A stretch of DNA of 35,617 bases from Pseudomonadota bacterium (GTDB taxonomy: Bacteria; Pseudomonadota; Gammaproteobacteria; Steroidobacterales; Woeseiaceae): contig JADFLJ010000004.1 in the NCBI GenBank assembly GCA_022564475.1, positions 1-35,617 on the forward strand, written 5' to 3'. Both the position numbers and the translations under genes were made by a program. Below, one piece after another: positions 25,862 to 35,617 of this stretch. The notes below the pieces were generated by a model. It ran no database searches. It was not told the origin of the DNA and was given only the letters and a program-made list of their open reading frames with translations. How positions within the stretch are numbered: position 1 is the first letter of the stretch; each line of letters starts with the position of its first letter.

Positions 25862-26958
25862 GTTCCGCAACGCGTCTCCTTGCCATCGTCAAGAAAGAGG
25901 TTCGGCAGCTGCGCCGTGACCGGCTCACGTTCGCCATGATCTTCGGCCTGCCCATCATCCAGATACTGATGTTTGGTTACGCAATCAATACGGACGTACG
26001 CAATCTCAAGACTGCCGTCGTGAACCAGGCAGGTACGCATCTGTCGCGACAATTCATCGCGGAGCTTCGCGAAACACAAGTCGTGAATATTATCGCGACG
26101 GCAGACACTCCGGCCGCACTCGAGGCAATGCTGCGGCGCGGAGAGATCTCGATCGGCGTGCATATTCCCCGGGACTTTGACCGACGGGTCGTCGATCGGG
26201 ATCGAGCGGCCGTGCATTTGCTTGTCGATGGCAGCGACCCGACAATTCTCGTCGTGGCCAACCAGTTGCGGTCGATGCCGATCAGATTCGACGTGACGGT
26301 CCCGCCCCCGGCAAAACAAAGTCTTGTTGAAATCCGTCCGTTCTACAACCCGGAACGCCGCACACCCGTAAATATCGTTCCCGGCCTGATGGGCATCATC
26401 TTGTTGATGACAATGATGCTGTTCACGGCCGTGGCGATCGTTCGCGAGCGTGAACGCGGCAACCTCGAATTATTAATCAACACGCCAGTCAGTTCGACAG
26501 AACTGATGGTCGGCAAAGTCGCCCCGTATATCGTCATCGGATTAGTGCAACTCGCGATTATTCTCGTTGTTGGCCAATTGCTGTTCGACGTGCCGGTGCG
26601 TGGCAGCATCGTAGACCTGTACATCGCTGGCTCCGCGTTCATTGCGGCGAATCTTGCGCTCGGCCTGTTGATATCCACGGCCGTGCACACGCAATTTCAG
26701 GCAATGCAGATGACAGTCTTCATACTGATGCCGTCAATATTGCTGTCAGGTTTCATGTTTCCGTTCGATGGTATGCCCGTTGCAGCCCAGTACCTGGGCG
26801 AGATTCTGCCAACGACGCACTTCATTCGCCTGACGCGCGGCATCATGTTACGTGGGGCAGAAATCGGCGAGTTGATGCCAGAATTGTATTATCTCATCGG
26901 CTTTGCACTGATCGCGATGACCATCGCCGCCCTGCGGTTCACGAAGCGGCTGGACTGA
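25858..26958 (+). CDS. ABC-2 type transporter permease (YbhR/YbhS-like)
   Basis: AIVKKEVRQLRRDRLTFAMIFGLPIIQILMFGYAIN; VRERERGNLELLINTPVSSTELMVGK. Confidence 0.9.
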   Translation: MSSATRLLAIVKKEVRQLRRDRLTFAMIFGLPIIQILMFGYAINTDVRNLKTAVVNQAGTHLSRQFIAELRETQVVNIIATADTPAALEAMLRRGEISIGVHIPRDFDRRVVDRDRAAVHLLVDGSDPTILVVANQLRSMPIRFDVTVPPPAKQSLVEIRPFYNPERRTPVNIVPGLMGIILLMTMMLFTAVAIVRERERGNLELLINTPVSSTELMVGKVAPYIVIGLVQLAIILVVGQLLFDVPVRGSIVDLYIAGSAFIAANLALGLLISTAVHTQFQAMQMTVFILMPSILLSGFMFPFDGMPVAAQYLGEILPTTHFIRLTRGIMLRGAEIGELMPELYYLIGFALIAMTIAALRFTKRLD

Positions 26959-27030
26959 TTCACTACACACCTTATAGCGGCCACCTGTAATCGTGTAATC
27001 TGTACCTGCCCTACTAATCGATTTCTCAGC

Positions 27031-29226
27031 ATGTTGACCGAACTCAAACGCCGCAACGTTCTCCGCGTCACCTTTGCCTATCTGGTGGTGGGCTGGCTGC
27101 TAACCGAGGTGCTGACGACTGTCCTGCCAACTCTCGACGCGCCGGCGTGGATGTCCCGAGCGGTCATACTCATGTTCGCGCTTGGCTTTATCCCCGCCAT
27201 AGCCTTGTCCTGGTCCTTTCGGCTAACGCCTCAGGGCATCAGACGACAGTCGGATACCGATGACGACGCTGCGACCCCGGGCTTGAGGCGAAAGTTTGAT
27301 TACTTCGCGATAGCGAGCGTCATAGTCCTTGTTGTTGTCCTGGCAATATTGGGCGCACAACCGACCTCGACCAATCAATCCGCTGCGACCTCACGAGTCA
27401 ACAATGCATCGGTCGCCGTGTTGCCCTTCGTGAACATGAGTAATGACGAGGACAATGAATATTTTTCGGATGGACTGACCGAAACTTTACTGCACATGCT
27501 GTCTCAGATTCCCAACTTGCAGGTGGCTGCACGCACATCCAGTTTCGCCTTTAAGGGCAAAAATCAGAACGTCCGCGAAATCGCAGAGGCGTTGCATGTT
27601 GCACACATTCTCGAGGGCAGCGTACAACGCGTGGGAAACCGGGTTCGTATCACTGCCCAGCTTATTCGCGCAGATGACGGCTTCCATGTCTGGTCAGCTA
27701 TCTTCGATCGCACAATCGACGATATATTCGCGATTCAGGATGAAATCGCCGAGGAAGTCGGCAGTGCTTTGTCCACGTCCTTGCTCGGAGACAATGCGAA
27801 TGTTTCAACTCCGAGTGTCGGAACCCGAACAGTCGATGCTTACGATCTGTATTTGCTGGCACTAAAAGAGCGAGCAAGTTTTTCCTTCCGAGGACTGAAA
27901 GCATCCGAGAACCTGCTTAAGGGTGCGCTGGCGATCGATCCTGGCTATCTCGATGCAAAAACGGAGCTTGCCAGCAACTACGTGCACCAATACGAAACCG
28001 GTTTGATCGACGTCGGCGAGGCGAGTTCACTGATTGCAGCAATGACCGACCAGGTGCTTGCTGAAAGGCCGGCGGACCCAGGCGCCACAGCGCTCCGCAT
28101 CTATGTCCAGACAATACTCCAGCCGATGGAAGGAGATTCCTCCGCTATAGCCGACGCCATCGAAAAACTAGAGCGACTCGTCACGGATAATCCAGCGGAC
28201 CACCGGATTCGCGCATTGCTGGGACGCCTGCTACGCAGTGCGCTGCTATTTGACAAGGCATTGGAGATCTACCTCGACGCCTTGCAGCACGATCCGTACA
28301 ACGCACAGATTCACTACGAGTTGGGCAAGATTTATGCGGATCTCGAAAACTGGCAGGCCGCGCGGGAGTCATTCTTAAAGGCGCTCGAATTGGAGCCACG
28401 CCAGCCGAACGCCTTAATGTCGTTGGCCGAAATTGACCGGCGAGCGGGCGATAGTGTCGCGTACCTGCAATATATGCTCAAGGCTCTGGCTGTCGATCCA
28501 CAGGATCACGAGATACCGGGTGGGATCGCCGTTTTCCTGTACCTGCTTGACCTCATTGAGGAAGGTGACGACTTCCGTGACCAGGTATTCGCGATTGCAC
28601 CGACCAGCGTCATCGCCTATCAGGTTGAATTGGCGCGAGGCATTGCCACCGGCGATGAGGCCGCCAGTATCGCGAGCGCCCGACGCGCGATTAACGATGA
28701 TATTGAAAACCGCAAGTTCGCCTACAGCGGCGCTGTTCAGCACCTGCTTCGACGAGCGTTAATAAACGATCGCATCGACGATGAAATCGCGTGGCTGGAA
28801 AACGCGGCACCGGGAATTTTCGACATCAACGCGGCCTCTGCGCCCACCAAGTACCGGGTCGCACAAATCCTCGCACTTGAAGCCTGGTTCACGACCCTGC
28901 CGCGAGCGGAGCTAAATCGTCGCATCGGGATATTGCAGACGATCGTGCCAGGAATGGGGCCCGAGCATTTCGAGGATCAGGGCTTGGAAATGACTATCCT
29001 GGCAATGCAAGGTGACATCGACGAGGCAATTGAATTCGCTTTGACAAATGTTCTGCCTGAAAGCGTATTGTTGAATTTGGCGTGGGAACAATCAATTGGG
29101 CTCGCTCATTTTCACGATCTGGGCGCAGACGATCGTATTCAGGCAGGGCTACAAGTCTGGCGAGACGAGCAGGCGGCGCAAAGCGCATTGGTCAAGATCT
29201 ATCTCGCGGAACTCAGCGCACAGTAA
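27031..29226 (+). CDS. Membrane-anchored TPR protein with TolB-like/FlgO-type domain (CadC-like without HTH)
   Basis: N-term ELKRRNVLRVTFAYLVVGWLL; SVAVLPFVNMSNDEDNEYFSDGLTETLLHML; TPR repeats. Confidence 0.82.
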   Translation: MLTELKRRNVLRVTFAYLVVGWLLTEVLTTVLPTLDAPAWMSRAVILMFALGFIPAIALSWSFRLTPQGIRRQSDTDDDAATPGLRRKFDYFAIASVIVLVVVLAILGAQPTSTNQSAATSRVNNASVAVLPFVNMSNDEDNEYFSDGLTETLLHMLSQIPNLQVAARTSSFAFKGKNQNVREIAEALHVAHILEGSVQRVGNRVRITAQLIRADDGFHVWSAIFDRTIDDIFAIQDEIAEEVGSALSTSLLGDNANVSTPSVGTRTVDAYDLYLLALKERASFSFRGLKASENLLKGALAIDPGYLDAKTELASNYVHQYETGLIDVGEASSLIAAMTDQVLAERPADPGATALRIYVQTILQPMEGDSSAIADAIEKLERLVTDNPADHRIRALLGRLLRSALLFDKALEIYLDALQHDPYNAQIHYELGKIYADLENWQAARESFLKALELEPRQPNALMSLAEIDRRAGDSVAYLQYMLKALAVDPQDHEIPGGIAVFLYLLDLIEEGDDFRDQVFAIAPTSVIAYQVELARGIATGDEAASIASARRAINDDIENRKFAYSGAVQHLLRRALINDRIDDEIAWLENAAPGIFDINAASAPTKYRVAQILALEAWFTTLPRAELNRRIGILQTIVPGMGPEHFEDQGLEMTILAMQGDIDEAIEFALTNVLPESVLLNLAWEQSIGLAHFHDLGADDRIQAGLQVWRDEQAAQSALVKIYLAELSAQ

Positions 29227-29243
29227 TTCTCAGGCAATTACTC

Positions 29244-30059
29244 TCAGGCAAGCAGCGCCCGATAGTAAAGCCTGGCAGCCGCGATCAGAAGAAACACACC
29301 AAACAGCATGCTGAGTTTTTTAGCCGGAAACGCATGGGCTAATTTTGCACCCAGCGGTGCGGTCAGGACCGTGGCTGGCGCGATCAAAGCGAAGCCGATC
29401 ATACTGACATAGCCGAGTGTGCCTGGCGGCAATCGCGGATCACCGAGTCCACTGACGATGAATCCGATCGTGCCTGGAAGGCTGATGACAAAACCAAACA
29501 GCGCCGCCGTGCCAACGGCCTTATGAATCGGCTGGCCGAACATCGACAGCGTCATAACCGAAAACGTACCTCCGCCGATTCCCATCATGCTCGAGAACCC
29601 GCCGATGGACATTGGAATAATCGGTACCCACAGTCCGCGCGGCATATTGTCGGTGAGATTGCGTGTATCAGGGAACAGCAGCATCTTGATCGCAACCAAC
29701 AACGCCAGCGTTGCGAAAATCATGGCCAGCGTATTGCTGTGCAATCGTGATGCGACATAGGCGCCAGTCACGGAGCCCATCAACACCCAGATCGCCCAAC
29801 GTTTCACAATACTGACGTCGACCGCCTGGTGTTTGTGATGCGCGCGTGCGGACGCTATCGATGTTGGAATTATTGTCGCCAGCGACGTCGCGACGGCCAC
29901 GTGCATGCGGATGGACGGATCGACGCCGAGAACGCCGAGCACTGCCTCAAGGACCGGAACAATGACGATGCCTCCACCAATACCAAACAGGCCTGCCAGC
30001 GTGCCCGCGACGCAGCCCGTCGCCAGCATCGCTGCGCCCAATATCAGCCATTCCTGCAA
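29244..30059 (-). CDS. TSUP (TauE/SafE) family membrane permease
   Basis: AGLFGIGGGIVIVPVLE and second repeat GFSSMMGIGGGTFSV; likely TTG start at 30059 overlapping the fghA 3' end. Confidence 0.82.
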   Translation of the reverse strand: MQEWLILGAAMLATGCVAGTLAGLFGIGGGIVIVPVLEAVLGVLGVDPSIRMHVAVATSLATIIPTSIASARAHHKHQAVDVSIVKRWAIWVLMGSVTGAYVASRLHSNTLAMIFATLALLVAIKMLLFPDTRNLTDNMPRGLWVPIIPMSIGGFSSMMGIGGGTFSVMTLSMFGQPIHKAVGTAALFGFVISLPGTIGFIVSGLGDPRLPPGTLGYVSMIGFALIAPATVLTAPLGAKLAHAFPAKKLSMLFGVFLLIAAARLYYRALLA

Positions 30060-30904
30060 AGCTGCTCCTGATGAAAGCGCAGGTGTTCGTCGATGAACGT
30101 GGAGATGAAATAGTAGCCGTGATCGAAACCAGCATGAATACGCAAGTCGAGCGCCAGGCCGCTTTCCTTGCACGCCGCTTGCAGTAATTCCGGCTGCAAT
30201 TGTTCTTCGAGATAAGGGTCGGAGGCACCCTGATCAACGAGAATGCGTGACCAATGCGATGTGTCTTCAACATTGCGCGCGACTTCGCAGGCATCAAACT
30301 CATGCCAGGTCGATGTATCGCTGCCGAGGTAATAGCCCAGCGCCTTTTGTCCCCAGGGTGAATGCAAGGTGCTGCAGATCGGCGCAAACGCCGAGATCGA
30401 CTTGAACATCTGCGGATTCCTGAGGCCGATAATCAATGACCCGTGACCGCCCATGGAATGCCCCGTCAATCCGTGTCGGTCGCGGTCGCCCGGAAAATTG
30501 TCGAACACGACATCCTGCAACTCGGTCGTGACGTAGTCATACATCTGATAATGCTGCGACCAGGGCTCCTGGGTCGCATTGAGGTAGAAACCGGCGGCAA
30601 GGCCGAAGTCGTAATCATCGTCGGGGTCGTCCGGCACGGCATCGCCGCGCGGGCTCGTGTCCGGTGAGACGAGCATCAATCCCAGCTCGGCAGCCACACG
30701 TTGAGCGCCGCTCTTCACCATGAAGTTTTCTTCAGTGCAAGTCAGGCCCGAGAGAAATGTGACAACGGGCACTTTGCCGTGTGCGGCCTGCGGCGGTACG
30801 AATACCGAAAACCGCATATCGCAGTTATTCACACTGGACGGGTGACGGTAGAAGCCGATCCGGCCGCCGAAGCAGTTTGTCTCGCTAATTGTTTCCAGGC
30901 TCAT
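30044..30904 (-). CDS. fghA: S-formylglutathione hydrolase
   Basis: LSGLTCTEENFMVKSGAQR, GHSMGGHGSLIIGLRNP, FDHGYYFISTFI. Confidence 0.93.
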   Translation of the reverse strand: MSLETISETNCFGGRIGFYRHPSSVNNCDMRFSVFVPPQAAHGKVPVVTFLSGLTCTEENFMVKSGAQRVAAELGLMLVSPDTSPRGDAVPDDPDDDYDFGLAAGFYLNATQEPWSQHYQMYDYVTTELQDVVFDNFPGDRDRHGLTGHSMGGHGSLIIGLRNPQMFKSISAFAPICSTLHSPWGQKALGYYLGSDTSTWHEFDACEVARNVEDTSHWSRILVDQGASDPYLEEQLQPELLQAACKESGLALDLRIHAGFDHGYYFISTFIDEHLRFHQEQLCRNG

Positions 30905-30921
30905 GGAGCCGGATTATCGAA

Positions 30922-32133
30922 TCAAAGCTTCTGAAATACCAGCGTTGCGTTCGTACCGCCGAAACCAAAGCTGTTGCTCATGGCGGTTCTGATGCCGGCA
31001 TTTTCTATCGTCTTGGTGACCAGTGACATGCCTTCGACGACAGGATCCGGATCTTCGACATTAATCGACGGCGCGATAAAGTCATTCTCAAGCATCAGCA
31101 GGCAGTGAATGGCTTCTTGCGCACCGGTTGCGCCCAGGGAGTGACCACACATGGACTTCGACGAACTGAAATACGGCTGATCGTCGCCGAACATCTCGCG
31201 AATGACTTCGACTTCCTTGACGTCACCCACTGGCGTACTGGTGCCATGGGTGTTGATGTAATCTATCCGGCCATCGACGGTCGCACGCGCCACATTCATG
31301 CAACGCAGCGCGCCCTCACCCGACGGCGCGACCATGTCGTAACCGTCCGATGTCGCGCCGTAACCAACCAGCTCGGCATAAATTTTCGCGCCCCGCGCTT
31401 TCGCGCGCTCATATTCTTCGACGACCACCATGCCAGCGCCCGAAGCGCTGACGAAGCCGTCACGATTCACGTCATAGGGGCGTGACGCCCGTGTTGGATC
31501 GTCGTTGTAGTTACTCGACAACGCACCCATCGCGTCGAACATGCTCGACAGGTTCCAATGCTCTTCTTCGGCGCCGCCCGCAAAAACCACATCCTGCTTG
31601 CCGAGTTGAATTTGTTCCGCCGCCGCACCGATACAATGCGCGCTCGTCGCACAAGCAGATGTGATTGAGTAGTTCACGCCCTTGATCTTGAACGGCGTCG
31701 CAAGACAGGCCGAGATCGAACTGCTCATCGAGCGTGGCACCATGTAAGGACCAACCTTGCGGATGCCGCGATTGCGCAACGTGTCCGCGCAAAAAACGAT
31801 GTTCTCGCTCGAAGCACCACCTGATCCGGCTATGAGTCCGCTGCGTTCGTTCGATACGTCGCTTTCCTCGAGGCCCGCGTCTTCGATAGATTGCCGCATG
31901 GCAATGTAGGCGTAGGCAGCGCCGTCACCCATGAAGCGGCGTATTTTGCGATCAATCAGTTCCTTGATGTCGATGTTGACGCTGCCGGATACATTGCTCC
32001 GCAGGCCCATCTCTTTGAAACTCTCGTTTGCGACAATGCCAGAACGGCCTGCACGCAATGAATCAAGAACGTCTTCTTTATTGTTTCCAATACAGGAAAC
32101 GACACCGATGCCGGTGATCACTACACGACGCAT
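30922..32133 (-). CDS. fabB: Beta-ketoacyl-ACP synthase I
   Basis: [28 protein letters not shown] active Cys, [38 protein letters not shown]. Confidence 0.94.
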   Translation of the reverse strand: MRRVVITGIGVVSCIGNNKEDVLDSLRAGRSGIVANESFKEMGLRSNVSGSVNIDIKELIDRKIRRFMGDGAAYAYIAMRQSIEDAGLEESDVSNERSGLIAGSGGASSENIVFCADTLRNRGIRKVGPYMVPRSMSSSISACLATPFKIKGVNYSITSACATSAHCIGAAAEQIQLGKQDVVFAGGAEEEHWNLSSMFDAMGALSSNYNDDPTRASRPYDVNRDGFVSASGAGMVVVEEYERAKARGAKIYAELVGYGATSDGYDMVAPSGEGALRCMNVARATVDGRIDYINTHGTSTPVGDVKEVEVIREMFGDDQPYFSSSKSMCGHSLGATGAQEAIHCLLMLENDFIAPSINVEDPDPVVEGMSLVTKTIENAGIRTAMSNSFGFGGTNATLVFQKL

Positions 32134-32142
32134 GCTCTATCC

Positions 32143-32694
32143 TTAGAAGTTATCAGTTGATGTAAACATGCCGACGCGCAGATCCTCGGCCGTATAAATT
32201 TCCCGCCCGTCGACTAACATCGATGCATCGGCGATAGCCATGCTCAGCCTGCGCGAAATAACACGCTTGATGTCGATCTGGTAAGTCACAAGTTTGGATG
32301 TCGGCAGCACCTGGCCGAAAAATTTGACCTTGCCGGCGCCCAGCGCCCGACCACGTCCTTGCTGTCCGCTCCAAACGAGGTGGAAACCAATGAGCTGCCA
32401 CATGGCATCCAGCCCCAGGCAACCCGGCATGACCGGATCGCCGTCGAAATGGCAGGCGAAAAACCAAAGGTCCGGATTGATATCGAGCTCTGCCCGAATC
32501 TCACCCTTGCCGTACTTGCCCGTGTCCAGCGTAATCTTGGTCACACGATCGAGCATCAACATGGGCGGGAGCGGCAGGCGGCCGTTGCTCTTGCCAAAAT
32601 GCTCGCCGTGCGCCAATCGAATCAGGTCGTCGTAGTCATAGGAACTACGTCTTTCCTGAATCTCTTCGGCTGCCGTGGTGTCGGGATGGTTCAT
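32143..32694 (-). CDS. fabA: 3-hydroxydecanoyl-ACP dehydratase
   Basis: [36 protein letters not shown]; start [11 protein letters not shown]. Confidence 0.94.
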   Translation of the reverse strand: MNHPDTTAAEEIQERRSSYDYDDLIRLAHGEHFGKSNGRLPLPPMLMLDRVTKITLDTGKYGKGEIRAELDINPDLWFFACHFDGDPVMPGCLGLDAMWQLIGFHLVWSGQQGRGRALGAGKVKFFGQVLPTSKLVTYQIDIKRVISRRLSMAIADASMLVDGREIYTAEDLRVGMFTSTDNF

Positions 32695-32853
32695 GCGCTC
32701 TCCGGAGCATTTGATTGCACCGGCGGGACGCAGGCACATCTCTGTTGCAGATGATACGCCGGAGCTGGCTTGCGGGCTTTTGATATCGCGCCAATCGGTC
32801 GTCGGTCCAGGTCGAGCGGCAGCTAAGTGTCTAGGGGATCGAGGGCGATTCAA

Positions 32854-33405
32854 TCACCTGATGTGCGCAGGAATTCTCGGCAACGTCTTGTGGTGCTCGA
32901 CCAGTCGCTCATGCAGCCACTGAAACCACTCCCACGCTTGAGGACTATCGGTCTCCCGCCGATAATCCTCTACATAGGGCGCAAGCTTGCGCCATCCTTC
33001 TATGATCGGAATCGAGAAGAATTCGTCTACCAGTTCTATTGGCAAATCACCCCGAGAAACAAGAATGCCGATGGATTCGATGCTGCAGAACAGCGACCAG
33101 ATAAGGTCCTTTTCAGCATTGGACAGATCGAGATACTGCTGCATATTGATTGGCTCTGGCAGCTCGACCACGATGCGTAGCGTTGCTGCCAACTCCGGTG
33201 TCTGGTAGGACCGCGCCAACGAGGCGGCGGCTTCTCTTCGTTCCGTCGCCTTGTAGCGCCGGAACTCCACAAACCCAAAGCTGATAGCGAACACCACAGC
33301 AATGCCGCCAAAAATCTCTGCAATGCCTGCCAGGAACTGAACGGTTTCCATCATTCCACTCTCCGTCTTAATTCGCCGCGTCGCAATATGCCCAGTTGGC
33401 ACCAC
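32854..33405 (-). CDS. DUF4760-like hypothetical membrane-anchored protein
   Basis: N-terminal TM (FLAGIAEIFGGIAVVFAISFGFVEFRRYK) followed by helical cytosolic part; probable start near 33354. Confidence 0.55.
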   Translation of the reverse strand: MVPTGHIATRRIKTESGMMETVQFLAGIAEIFGGIAVVFAISFGFVEFRRYKATERREAAASLARSYQTPELAATLRIVVELPEPINMQQYLDLSNAEKDLIWSLFCSIESIGILVSRGDLPIELVDEFFSIPIIEGWRKLAPYVEDYRRETDSPQAWEWFQWLHERLVEHHKTLPRIPAHIR

Positions 33406-33630
33406 TCACAACATGCGAGCGCGAATGCCGGCTATGAGTCCGCAGCCGACATGCTAACGCACTTCATGCGTTCAGCCACTTAGCCGCTGCGATTTCAACC
33501 GGTCGATGCAACACCTAACCTCTAAAGGCACGAAACGATGCACAACAAGCTCCTTAGACAACACACACAACGGCAATCGATCGACCTGAATTACAGCGAC
33601 GACCGCGACCATGCGGAATGGGTTGCGGAT

Positions 33631-33837
33631 TCAACGATCCTCAAGAAGTTGCAGCGACTCATCATCCAGGTTGATCGGTTCCAAGAACCCTCGCCCGTAA
33701 GACAGCGCCATACCTTCCATTGATTTGGAGCGTTTGATGAGATTCTGAATGGTCTCGATAATCTCCGCCTTCCGAAGATCTGGCGACCGGCTATCGTTGA
33801 TAAGGCGAATACTCTGGACGAGAAAATCTGCTCTCAT
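33631..33837 (-). CDS. Small hypothetical protein
   Basis: 68-aa ORF with plausible composition, weak ribosome-binding site. Confidence 0.25.
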   Translation of the reverse strand: MRADFLVQSIRLINDSRSPDLRKAEIIETIQNLIKRSKSMEGMALSYGRGFLEPINLDDESLQLLEDR

Positions 33838-33859
33838 CAGGAGCGGTCATTCGCAAATA

Positions 33860-34207
33860 CTATTTTTCTTGAGTGATGCCGAGTCTATAGGAATCGATGA
33901 TACCGACTACCCAACATGCGCCGACGACAATCAAAGAAATATTCACTATTAAATTATCCGCACTACTGATGGAGTTAGAAACCAGTTCTGTAATAGCTCC
34001 TGATTCAACTGGGATCTCACCGCCATTGATGCTATCGACAATGCTTAACGCGCGCCTAACGGCTACTGTGACGATTACTGACAACGCTATCAGCGTGAAT
34101 AGAATCAAGATTGACCCGCGTAGATACTGTTTCAAGACCATGTGCCCGATACCAGGAAATATTAGGCCAGATAGAAGCGCAGCTTTTATTGATCTCGTCA
34201 TTTGCAC
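33860..34207 (-). CDS. Small hypothetical membrane protein
   Basis: TRSIKAALLSGLIFPGIGHMVLKQYLRGSILILFTLIAL; two or three TM segments. Confidence 0.6.
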   Translation of the reverse strand: MQMTRSIKAALLSGLIFPGIGHMVLKQYLRGSILILFTLIALSVIVTVAVRRALSIVDSINGGEIPVESGAITELVSNSISSADNLIVNISLIVVGACWVVGIIDSYRLGITQEK

Positions 34208-34346
34208 ACTATAGGCCGATCATCGCTTGTCTGAATGGCCGCAATAGCAATGAAGCAGCCGTTCAAACGACTACAAAAACGATGTCTTGAAGGGCAGCAA
34301 ACGGCCAGAAGCGGTCGTTGCTGGCTCTTCTCTATTTCGAGTCTCA

Positions 34347-35267
34347 TCAAAACGTAAACATGACAACGAAATCGGCTGTACCAAAGGTATTGTCCCATGC
34401 CGCGGAAGTAATGAGACCCGGGTTGTTGTCAGAATCCAAAGTCCACGCAGCACCCTCGAAGTAAACATCGCTGTTCTGGAAACCAACACGGATAAGCGTA
34501 GAGGTCGCGTCCCAAGACCCATTATTCGCACTCAAAAAGGCAACGTATTCTTCGCCCGGCACAAGTATCAAGCCTCCAGTATCGACAAGGTACTCGGTCA
34601 TCATCGATTGGGCGGTGGTGATGCTTTGCAATTGGCTCTCGTAAAGTATTGGCCCGGTTGCACGATCTATGTTCCACGCCATGACAACAACCGAGAAGAA
34701 CAAGTCCTCACCACTCGTGTCATCTGGCGAGTGCTGAAGCGAGAAGGACAGGCGCTGGAGGGTGGGCGCGTCTGCAAGAACGACAAACGTCTGGCCAAAT
34801 ACCTCAGTAGCACCACCATCACCAAATGGCGCCGCGCTTTCCGTACCGTTCCAGCCGACGGTTGTGTCAATCGCAAACGACGCACGGATTGCAATGATGA
34901 AGTAGACCTCGGTTGCGCCCCCTTCTGCCGTCACGACAGTGCGGATATCGTTTTCGCCTACAACCAGCTGGACAGTGGTGGGGGAACTGTTGTTGCCATT
35001 GATTGTAAAGCTGGAGCTACTGTCGCTCGTGGTCGCAGAGACTTCGACGCTCGTGGTGCTGTAGGGAACCCGGACGATGTAGGTAGTCGTCGATGAACTG
35101 AATGGCGGTTCCAGCATCTCACCGCTTATGGACAGGGATGAAAGTGATGCATCTCCCGCACTGGGCACGCAAAATATGCAAGTTCCTGAGCCAATCCCCA
35201 GGTCGCATCCTGTCAGGAACGCTGATGAGACCAATGCAATTGATAGCAGGCGGGTCACTGTTTTCAT
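34347..35267 (-). CDS. Lipoprotein with cadherin-like beta-sandwich domain
   Basis: Signal/lipobox ALVSSAFLTGC; LSSLSISGEMLEPPFSSSTTTYIVRVPYSTTSVEVSATTSDSSSSFTING resembles Pfam12733-type domain; strong SD (GAGGAGG) before ATG. Confidence 0.7.
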   Translation of the reverse strand: MKTVTRLLSIALVSSAFLTGCDLGIGSGTCIFCVPSAGDASLSSLSISGEMLEPPFSSSTTTYIVRVPYSTTSVEVSATTSDSSSSFTINGNNSSPTTVQLVVGENDIRTVVTAEGGATEVYFIIAIRASFAIDTTVGWNGTESAAPFGDGGATEVFGQTFVVLADAPTLQRLSFSLQHSPDDTSGEDLFFSVVVMAWNIDRATGPILYESQLQSITTAQSMMTEYLVDTGGLILVPGEEYVAFLSANNGSWDATSTLIRVGFQNSDVYFEGAAWTLDSDNNPGLITSAAWDNTFGTADFVVMFTF

Positions 35268-35315
35268 TCGAGTCCTCCTCACTGAGAACTTGCGAGCAGT
35301 ATTGCCCTTCAGTTG

Positions 35316-35449
35316 TAATTCGGCAGCTCGGCGATCTTGGGTCCTTCGGGGAGTCATCCATGGCTTCTCGGAGGAAGCGAGGACCCGTGGCTTTCCGTCC
35401 CCGCCTTTTGGCGGGTTTGGTTTTTTCGGTGTTGCTGGTAACCGAATTA
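35316..35449 (-). ncRNA. Probable GEMM-I (cyclic di-GMP-type) riboswitch in the leader of the lipoprotein gene
   Basis: Reverse strand: CAAACC-CGCC-AAAA-GGCG-GGGACGGAAAGCCACGGGTCC ... GGACCCAAGATCGCCGAGCTGCCGA, matching the conserved CAAACC-P2-GGGACGCAAAGCC-ACGGGUCC...GCCGGGUUGCCGA pattern with few changes. Confidence 0.6.
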
Positions 35450-35513
35450 TAGCAGATGGATGGCAACTCAGTAGCTGGTCACCAATGTCTGCTTCACGCC
35501 CTGAGTCACTCAG

Positions 35514-35617
35514 TCAAGCAGCTTCTGCCATTTTGAGCAAGGGCGATCCACGCTGTTGTAATGTCTTAAGGTACTTGGCTTCATCATACGGCGTTCGTGT
35601 GATCCAGCAACGATACA
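35514..35617 (-). CDS. C-terminal fragment of a CDS cut by the window edge; possibly transposase (IS110-like)
   Basis: ...YRCWITRTPYDEAKYLKTLQQRGSPLLKMAEAA*; resemblance to transposase C-termini is from memory only. Confidence 0.3.
   Translation of the reverse strand, partial: YRCWITRTPYDEAKYLKTLQQRGSPLLKMAEAA

Noticed and set aside
29225-29252. Short direct repeat TCTCAGGCAA between the TPR and TSUP genes
   Set aside because: Only two 10-nt copies; too short to support a repeat or duplication claim.
33452-33475. GCTAACGC-acttcat-GCGTTCAGC, considered as an integron attC site
   Set aside because: Does not fit the RYYYAAC/GTTRRRY core sites and no cassette array or integrase is visible.
35400-35426. 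CCCGCC-TTTT-GGCGGG followed by T-rich tract, a rho-independent terminator on the plus strand
   Set aside because: No plus-strand gene precedes it; on the minus strand the same hairpin is P2 of the GEMM-like RNA, which explains it better.
1-35617. CRISPR arrays, tRNA or rRNA genes
   Set aside because: No regularly spaced repeat-spacer pattern or recognisable tRNA/rRNA sequence was seen on reading; not excluded by a dedicated scan.

Overview
The window reads as two blocks of different character. About 1-6.1 kb looks Planctomycetes-like: lgt 3' part, an HtrA-like pseudoprotease, a SufR-like regulator divergent from a glyoxalase, an FMN reductase, a large exported hypothetical protein, a TIGR02999-type ECF sigma factor, and intergenic hairpin elements. 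About 6.1-35.6 kb looks gammaproteobacterial (Woeseia-like by gene style): TetR; XdhC / peptidase C26 / NhaC / MFS / PiT / DUF47; an EVE-domain protein; a cyanophycin operon (iadA-cphB-cphA plus a short CphA-like Mur ligase lacking ATP-grasp); queF and ribA convergent on a REP doublet; a TetR-HlyD-ABC efflux operon; a TPR protein; TSUP-fghA-fabB-fabA; hypothetical proteins; and a cadherin-like lipoprotein behind a probable GEMM-I (c-di-GMP-type) riboswitch. The block change falls inside or next to ORF 5925-6419, so either a contig chimera or horizontal transfer should be considered. The observations most worth following are the ATP-grasp-less Mur ligase in the cyanophycin operon, the atypical GEMM-like leader, the REP doublet that supplies the stop codons of both flanking genes, the pentapeptide minisatellite at the RibA C-terminus, and the HtrA homologue that lost its whole catalytic triad. 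All calls come from reading the sequence; no searches were run.
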